Shown piece by piece: positions 59,754 through 64,000 of a stretch of 64,000 bases of DNA. A program made the translations under genes and the position numbers. The stretch lies in assembly GCA_014860225.1 (NCBI GenBank), contig JACZKE010000017.1:1-64000 (forward strand), in the 5' to 3' direction. The notes beneath the pieces are model-generated. The model saw only the letters and a list, made by a program, of their open reading frames with translations, ran no database searches and had not been told where the DNA came from. Positions within the stretch are counted from its first letter, which is position 1; the number at the start of each line of letters is the position of its first letter. The DNA is from Desulfuromonadales bacterium (GTDB taxonomy: Bacteria; Desulfobacterota; Desulfuromonadia; Desulfuromonadales; BM103).

Positions 59754-60306
59754 AAATTCCCCACCTTCCAGCTCAACCCTTAAGATGAACTCTTACAAAA
59801 ATTCAAAACCTCTTATTAACAAGACTAGGCTCTGAAAATGGGGTGGCAATAACCTGATGGATAGAGAATTTGAATAATTAAGTTACAGAATGCATATGAA
59901 TAATTAGTATTAAAACCATTGATCAGAACAGAATAAATGGGTTGAGAAGACCCTGTACATTTGATAGAGACACATTTACTGCCAAGATATATTTATGAGT
60001 AATTTCAGATCAATATAGTCGAGCAGAAAGTTATGCAGTCAAAATCGGCAAGGTGATAAACAACGATTACGCTGAATCGTGCAGAGTATAACCAGAGTCA
60101 AGAACCTAATTTGAGATGATACAGGAAGTGAAGATATAGTCAGCCTGGGGTAACTGGGGTAAGATTGTTTGAATTTGGTGCACGCAAGACCTGTTAATTC
60201 AGCCGTTCCTGAATTCTGTTACAGGTCTGGATGCTATAATTCCGGATCAGGACACACAACTGATTCGACCCATAGCACATATTGACGATGAGAAGGCAAC
60301 ACTTTA
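59754..60306. other. 553-bp AT-rich leader region of the EPS genes
   Basis: It contains TGAATAATTA at 59871-59880 and ATATGAATAATTAG at 59894-59907, plus a tandem CTGGGGTAA at 60146-60163 and the stem-loop at 60187-60228. No gene is evident. It probably holds the promoter of the capD-epsL-wza-wzc-cpsB-wzy unit. Confidence 0.45.
60187..60228. terminator. two-part stem-loop downstream of the LuxR-type gene
   Basis: AGACCTGT (60187-60194) pairs with ACAGGTCT (60221-60228), and inside it AATTCAG (60196-60202) pairs with CTGAATT (60209-60215). It lies about 80 nt after the regulator stop. Probable terminator or structured RNA. Confidence 0.5.
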
Positions 60307-60942
60307 TTATTGTATCATAGAGCTTTTCAGACTTTCCGGGGCGCATTCAGGAGCTGTTAGAGCAAGTTTAAGCCGGCTAGATACCCCGAATTTCTTGAAC
60401 AGATGGTTGCAATGCGATTTTACTGTCTGTTCGCTGATATAAAGCTTTCTGGCGATCTCCTTGTTGGTGTGACCAGTGCAGATGTAATTGAGAATCTCGG
60501 TCTCTTTTTTGGTCAGGTGGATATCCTGTTTTTTCTCTTCGCGATGACTCAATACTTCGCGCATCGTCTGATGATCGATCCAGAGTTCGCCACCATGAAG
60601 TTTTTGGGCAGCTTTTCGCAATAATCGGCCATCGGCATCTTTCGGCAGGATGCCACCAAGACCATCCGCGATCATGTCCTTGAGGTCTTCGCTGCTGAGG
60701 TCACCGGCGTCATTGACAAGCAGAACTTTCTTCTCATCACCGCTCGGCAATATTTCCAGGACCTTTTTGCAGCAGGCCAGGTCCGATATGATGATATCAG
60801 GATTGTACTGCATCAGATTCCTGATCTCTTCATCAGTACTGGCAACGCCGAGGATCTTAAGATCATCATCATCCTCCAGAAGTCGCTGAAGTCCTTCGGC
60901 ATAGAGATGTACTCGGCAACAGACTATAGCTGATAAATTCAT
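60307..60942 (-). CDS. LuxR/NarL-type regulator with degenerate receiver
   Basis: A 211-residue protein (GAGGTGAAT before ATG 60942). Receiver-like domain at 1-120 retains Asp54 (IIISDLACC) and the lysine in GGILPKDA, but the acidic pair normally near residues 8-9 is CR (IVCCRVHLYAEGL). Mg-dependent phosphorylation is therefore doubtful. The C-terminal GerE helix-turn-helix is intact: LTKKETEILNYICTGHTNKE then SEQTVKSHCNHLFKKF. Position within the EPS locus suggests it controls these genes. Confidence 0.88.
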   Translation of the reverse strand: MNLSAIVCCRVHLYAEGLQRLLEDDDDLKILGVASTDEEIRNLMQYNPDIIISDLACCKKVLEILPSGDEKKVLLVNDAGDLSSEDLKDMIADGLGGILPKDADGRLLRKAAQKLHGGELWIDHQTMREVLSHREEKKQDIHLTKKETEILNYICTGHTNKEIARKLYISEQTVKSHCNHLFKKFGVSSRLKLALTAPECAPESLKSSMIQ

Positions 60943-61034
60943 ATTCACCTCACATCTCGGTTTCGTGTGAATCCACATTACCCATTGACTTACAATTAAA
61001 ACATACCAACGATTAAGATTGTTTCAAGTGACAA

Positions 61035-62318
61035 TCACTCAAAAACTATTGTTTCTATGAAACTTTTTTGCCTGATAGCATCTGGATTGACGGTCTGTTG
61101 CATTACGGAACGCACCGTTTCACATGTCAGAAAAATGCAGTTTGTATCGAGTGTAGGATGAACCAAGAACATCAAGCTCGTTTCGCCGAGTTCACGGGCA
61201 ACGGGCAGACGTTGCATTGGGCCCAAACCTCTTTTTACAAATGCTTTCTCCAGGTAAATCTCGCTGCAGCTGCCACTGAAACAAGGAACGCCTGCGGCAT
61301 TGATTTCTGCAAGGATAGAGTCGCGGCTACAGCCGGGTTTGAGTACATCGGGACGAATGAAAATGTAATACTTGTAATATGCATGGCCGATATGATCCGG
61401 TGGAATCGTGACCCTTAAGCCAGGGAGGGTTTCAAGCTGTTGCGTCAGGATAGCGGCATGATGTCGACGGGTTGCAATCCACGAGTTCAATTTGCGGGTT
61501 GCAATCCGACCAATTGCCGCCTGTATCTCTGTCATCCGGAAATTGGTGCCAAAAGTATCATGCAGCCAGCGAAACCCGCAGGAGTCCCCTTTCAAGTTGA
61601 CTGCTTCATAGTTCTTGCCATGGTCTTTGAATGCCCAGGCTCTTCGCCAGACATCATCGTCGTTGGTCGTCAGCATCCCCCCCTCGCCGGCAGTGGTCAT
61701 GATCTTATCCTGGCAGAAAGAAAATGCAGCGGCATGTCCGATCGAACCTACCTGTCGACCTTTATAGACAGCTCCGTGAGCCTGTGCGCAATCTTCGATG
61801 ACCTTAAGCCCATGCTGTTCTGCGAGATCCATGATCGGGTCCATTTCGCAAGGCCAACCGGCGAGATGGACGGCAATGATAGCTTTTGTGTGGCGAGAAA
61901 GGACTCTGCCAACCGTCTCTGCTGTCAAGTTCTGGCTGTCCCTGTTGACATCTGCGAAAACTGGAATAGCTCCGCATCTGATAACTGCACTGCCCGTCGC
62001 CATGAACGTGCGACTGGGCACGATAACCTCGTCTCCCTCACCAATCCCCAGTGAGGTCAAGGCTAATTCAATGGCAACGGTACCATTCGCAAGGCAGATG
62101 GCATGGCTTACACCGATATAATCGGCAAATTCCCGTTCAAAGGCTTTACACTCATGTCCGGTCCAATAATTGACTTTCCCGGATTGAAGCACCCTGCAGA
62201 CAGCATCGATCTCCTCATTATCAAATTGCGGCCATGCCGCAAATACAGCATTGACTGGTATGCCCTCGCCTGCAAAGTGTTGTCTGGAGGGGCTGCCAAT
62301 TTGCGCCTTGTTATACAT
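61035..62318 (-). CDS. DegT/DnrJ/EryC1 sugar aminotransferase
   Basis: A 427-residue PLP enzyme from ATG 62318 (GAGGG upstream). Motifs: SGKVNYWTGHECKAFEREFA, EVIVPSRTFMATGSAVIRCG, the PLP-lysine region AAFSFCQDKIMTTAGEGGML, and FGTNFRMTEIQAAIG. Family knowledge: transfers an amino group to the 4-keto-sugar made by the CapD-like enzyme. Together they imply a 4-amino-4,6-dideoxy sugar in the polymer. Confidence 0.93.
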   Translation of the reverse strand: MYNKAQIGSPSRQHFAGEGIPVNAVFAAWPQFDNEEIDAVCRVLQSGKVNYWTGHECKAFEREFADYIGVSHAICLANGTVAIELALTSLGIGEGDEVIVPSRTFMATGSAVIRCGAIPVFADVNRDSQNLTAETVGRVLSRHTKAIIAVHLAGWPCEMDPIMDLAEQHGLKVIEDCAQAHGAVYKGRQVGSIGHAAAFSFCQDKIMTTAGEGGMLTTNDDDVWRRAWAFKDHGKNYEAVNLKGDSCGFRWLHDTFGTNFRMTEIQAAIGRIATRKLNSWIATRRHHAAILTQQLETLPGLRVTIPPDHIGHAYYKYYIFIRPDVLKPGCSRDSILAEINAAGVPCFSGSCSEIYLEKAFVKRGLGPMQRLPVARELGETSLMFLVHPTLDTNCIFLTCETVRSVMQQTVNPDAIRQKSFIETIVFE

Positions 62319-62386
62319 ACAAACCCTCACTTAAGGAACGTTACCACCCACCATGGAATTGGCCTGTTGCCAACATCGGTCAACAC

Positions 62387-62424
62387 CTAGCAGCCTGTCG
62401 GACTATCAATGAGCCGGCTGCTAG
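62387..62424. repeat. repeat family B, minimal hairpin copy
   Basis: CTAGCAGCC (62387-62395) and GGCTGCTAG (62416-62424) are perfect inverted repeats around TGTCGGACTATCAATGAGCC. This is the left-end hairpin of family B alone. The TAG stop of the acetyltransferase-like gene (62423-62421) is contained in the right arm. It may act as a terminator. Confidence 0.6.
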
Positions 62425-63065
62425 CGACTGATCCCCGGGCTGCCAACCTCATAAATAAAGTATCGTTTGACGACAAAGACAGGCATTTCTTTATAACCAA
62501 GCATGCGGTGTATCCATAATGCCGGGATGTTGGTGACTACATAATCACCATACGCTTTCGTGAAGCCTTTATCCTTGAGAAGTTTCAGGACGCCGGCCAT
62601 GAAAGTCGTCGTCAATGCCCCTCCCCGTTCGTTAGGTTTCATATAGAGGTCAAACATATAAACATCATCTGGCCCCATCTGTATGCCAAACCACTTGACC
62701 CGTGGATGGATGCATTGCATGCGTGAATTGGCCTTGTTGACATACCAGACATCTCCAATGATGTCCTGGCCCTTAACCAAAACAAAAGTCTTGAACCCCT
62801 GTTTAAAGTATTGCCCGGCCCTTTCATATCTACTTTTTAATGAATACCTGTAGTTAAGGTTTTCGAAGTTGTTCTCATCCAATTCGATAATTCTATAGTC
62901 CGTTCCATCGAAAGTTTTGATGCCCCCTTCAAAACTCGACAAATCTTTTTCTACCGGACAAACTCGCTCGCATTTGTAAAATGTCAATTTTACAGCCGAT
63001 AGAAACCCTGATTCTCTATAATGCTCACGGAACTGATAAAATCTGATCAACGGAGTTCTCAACAT
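62421..63065 (-). CDS. GNAT-like acyltransferase of the EPS cluster
   Basis: A 214-residue protein (AAGGTGATGTC before ATG 63065). The region FDLYMKPNERGGALTTTFMA (about 138-157) resembles the acetyl-CoA-binding turn of GNAT enzymes, followed by KGFTKAYGDYVVTNIPALWI and HRMLGYKEM, the usual C-terminal strand. In the pathway order it could acylate the amino sugar. It could also accept acyl groups other than acetyl. Family call is moderately sure. Confidence 0.65.
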   Translation of the reverse strand: MLRTPLIRFYQFREHYRESGFLSAVKLTFYKCERVCPVEKDLSSFEGGIKTFDGTDYRIIELDENNFENLNYRYSLKSRYERAGQYFKQGFKTFVLVKGQDIIGDVWYVNKANSRMQCIHPRVKWFGIQMGPDDVYMFDLYMKPNERGGALTTTFMAGVLKLLKDKGFTKAYGDYVVTNIPALWIHRMLGYKEMPVFVVKRYFIYEVGSPGISR

Positions 63066-63341
63066 GACATCACCTTAGATTTACATGTCTTATGTGTTAT
63101 AAGGATAAAACCCATTGGCCGTATTTTTATATTACTGCTCCAAAATCAGTACTCAATAACCGTTTAGTACATATTTGTTAGTCATTTGGATTGGATCCAT
63201 TTACATCAATCTTATTAAACGAAATTAGACTAAAGTATGGATGGACCTAATATATTTACGCCCCGTCAATCTAAATGAAAAACATGGTATTTTTTTTGTG
63301 ACTGCCAAAACAGTCCGAGAGAACTGATGATCAAGAAAGAT
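63066..63341. other. 276-bp gap between two EPS genes
   Basis: AT-rich and without a reading frame. Probably contains the promoter of the acyltransferase/aminotransferase pair; the separation shows that the sugar transferase gene is transcribed separately or has a long intercistronic region. Confidence 0.35.
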
Positions 63342-63983
63342 CTAAAACGTCAAGGAATCCCGACGTTCCTCATCCAGGTCCCTTTCCGATACGTAAGAGT
63401 CAACCGAAACCCCTTCCCTTCTCACGACTGTTGATATCGTTTTAAGCAAGATTTTGATATCATGCAACAACGACCAGTTCTCAATGTACCAGACATCCAT
63501 CTCTAATCTTTGATCCCACGAGATGAAGTTCCTGCCGTGCACCTGAGCCCAACCGGTAATTCCTGGCCTGACCGAATTACGCAGGCTCTCTCTCGACGAA
63601 TAATAAGGAAGGTACTGCATGAGCAATGGGCGAGGCCCGACCAGGCTCATCTCTCCCTTTAAGACATTGAACAGCTCAGGCAGTTCATCAATGCTTGTGC
63701 CACGCAAGAATGACCCGAGACGCGTCAGGCGTTGCTGGTCAGACAGCAACTCTCCGTCTTCATTTCTTTCATCAGTCATGGTCCGGAACTTGTAAAGCGT
63801 AAACGGCTTGCCGTTAAGCCCGGGGCGCTGCTGAACAAACAAAACCGGACGACCAAGGCGAACGGCAACAAACAACGCCACCAGCGTCAGGAGTGGCGAA
63901 AATAAAACAATGGCTATCGAACCCAAGAAAAGGTCCAGACAACGTTTGGCGACAGAATTTATGGGAGATATACGTTCAACCAT
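63342..63983 (-). CDS. PglC-like bacterial sugar transferase
   Basis: A 213-residue small polyprenyl-phosphate glycosyl-1-phosphate transferase. One re-entrant N-terminal helix ([20 protein letters not shown]), YKFRTM at about 68-73, the catalytic Asp-Glu dyad in [10 protein letters not shown], and SLVGPRPLL. Monotopic PglC size, without the extra helices of WcaJ. It starts the lipid-linked repeat unit by attaching sugar-1-phosphate, plausibly the amino sugar made by the adjacent genes. The start is 17 bp from the window edge, so upstream context is unseen. Confidence 0.92.
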   Translation of the reverse strand: MVERISPINSVAKRCLDLFLGSIAIVLFSPLLTLVALFVAVRLGRPVLFVQQRPGLNGKPFTLYKFRTMTDERNEDGELLSDQQRLTRLGSFLRGTSIDELPELFNVLKGEMSLVGPRPLLMQYLPYYSSRESLRNSVRPGITGWAQVHGRNFISWDQRLEMDVWYIENWSLLHDIKILLKTISTVVRREGVSVDSYVSERDLDEERRDSLTF

Positions 63984-64000
63984 ATGATCAACTCTACAAT

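Overview
The window looks like a chromosomal segment of a Gram-negative, probably Desulfuromonadales/Geobacter-type deltaproteobacterium. This is inferred from gene families only: a Wza/Wzc-type capsule export system, outer-membrane barrels, sigma-54-type promoters, TRAP transport, a CheB/CheR fusion, a LonB-like protease and a REP-associated transposase. No rRNA, tRNA, CRISPR array or phage module was seen.

Left part (1-20.5 kb). This is a patchwork of short stress, envelope and housekeeping units separated by dispersed repeats. It holds a RAYT transposase with its hairpin and 25-bp repeats, an old-yellow-enzyme oxidoreductase, an HTH-nucleotidyltransferase/HEPN pair with a readable promoter-operator, NfeD/QmcA, a lipoprotein cardiolipin synthase, and a CheB/CheR/PAS fusion. 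A membrane and glycolipid-like cluster follows (TVP38, truncated ORF, GT4 glycosyltransferase, phosphodiesterase fused to an EEP hydrolase). After it come small stress proteins (HhH, CsbD-like, Lmo0937-like, BON lipoprotein), two of which sit behind near-identical sigma-54 promoters. Three repeat families (called A, B and C here) recur; several copies of A and B end exactly at stop codons.

Middle part (20.5-43.7 kb). A 5-oxoprolinase/hydantoinase-type enzyme is divergent from a DctPQM TRAP transporter, with a MarR-like regulator beyond and two related inverted repeats between them. Then follow a UbiB/AarF kinase with a phasin-like partner, an outer-membrane protein, a membrane spermidine-synthase-like protein coupled to an exported isoaspartyl methyltransferase, a Lon-family protease, an HTH-zinc-ribbon/CBS/second isoaspartyl methyltransferase group, a coiled-coil membrane protein, an orphan histidine kinase and an EEP-family membrane protein.

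Right part (43.7-64 kb). Every gene is on the minus strand. From the right edge inward: PglC-like sugar transferase, acetyltransferase-like protein, DegT aminotransferase, LuxR-type regulator with a degenerate receiver, CapD/PglF-like dehydratase, outer-membrane barrel, Wza-like, Wzc-like and CpsB-like proteins, and a Wzy-like polymerase. This makes a complete Wzx/Wzy-style exopolysaccharide cluster apart from the flippase and most glycosyltransferases. Downstream on the same strand is a tight six-gene operon: etfB, etfA, a carrier protein, an acyl-CoA dehydrogenase, an amino-acid-adenylating ligase and an amidohydrolase. It reads as a carrier-protein-bound aminoacyl desaturation pathway with its own electron-transfer flavoprotein, and is the best candidate here for an undescribed system.
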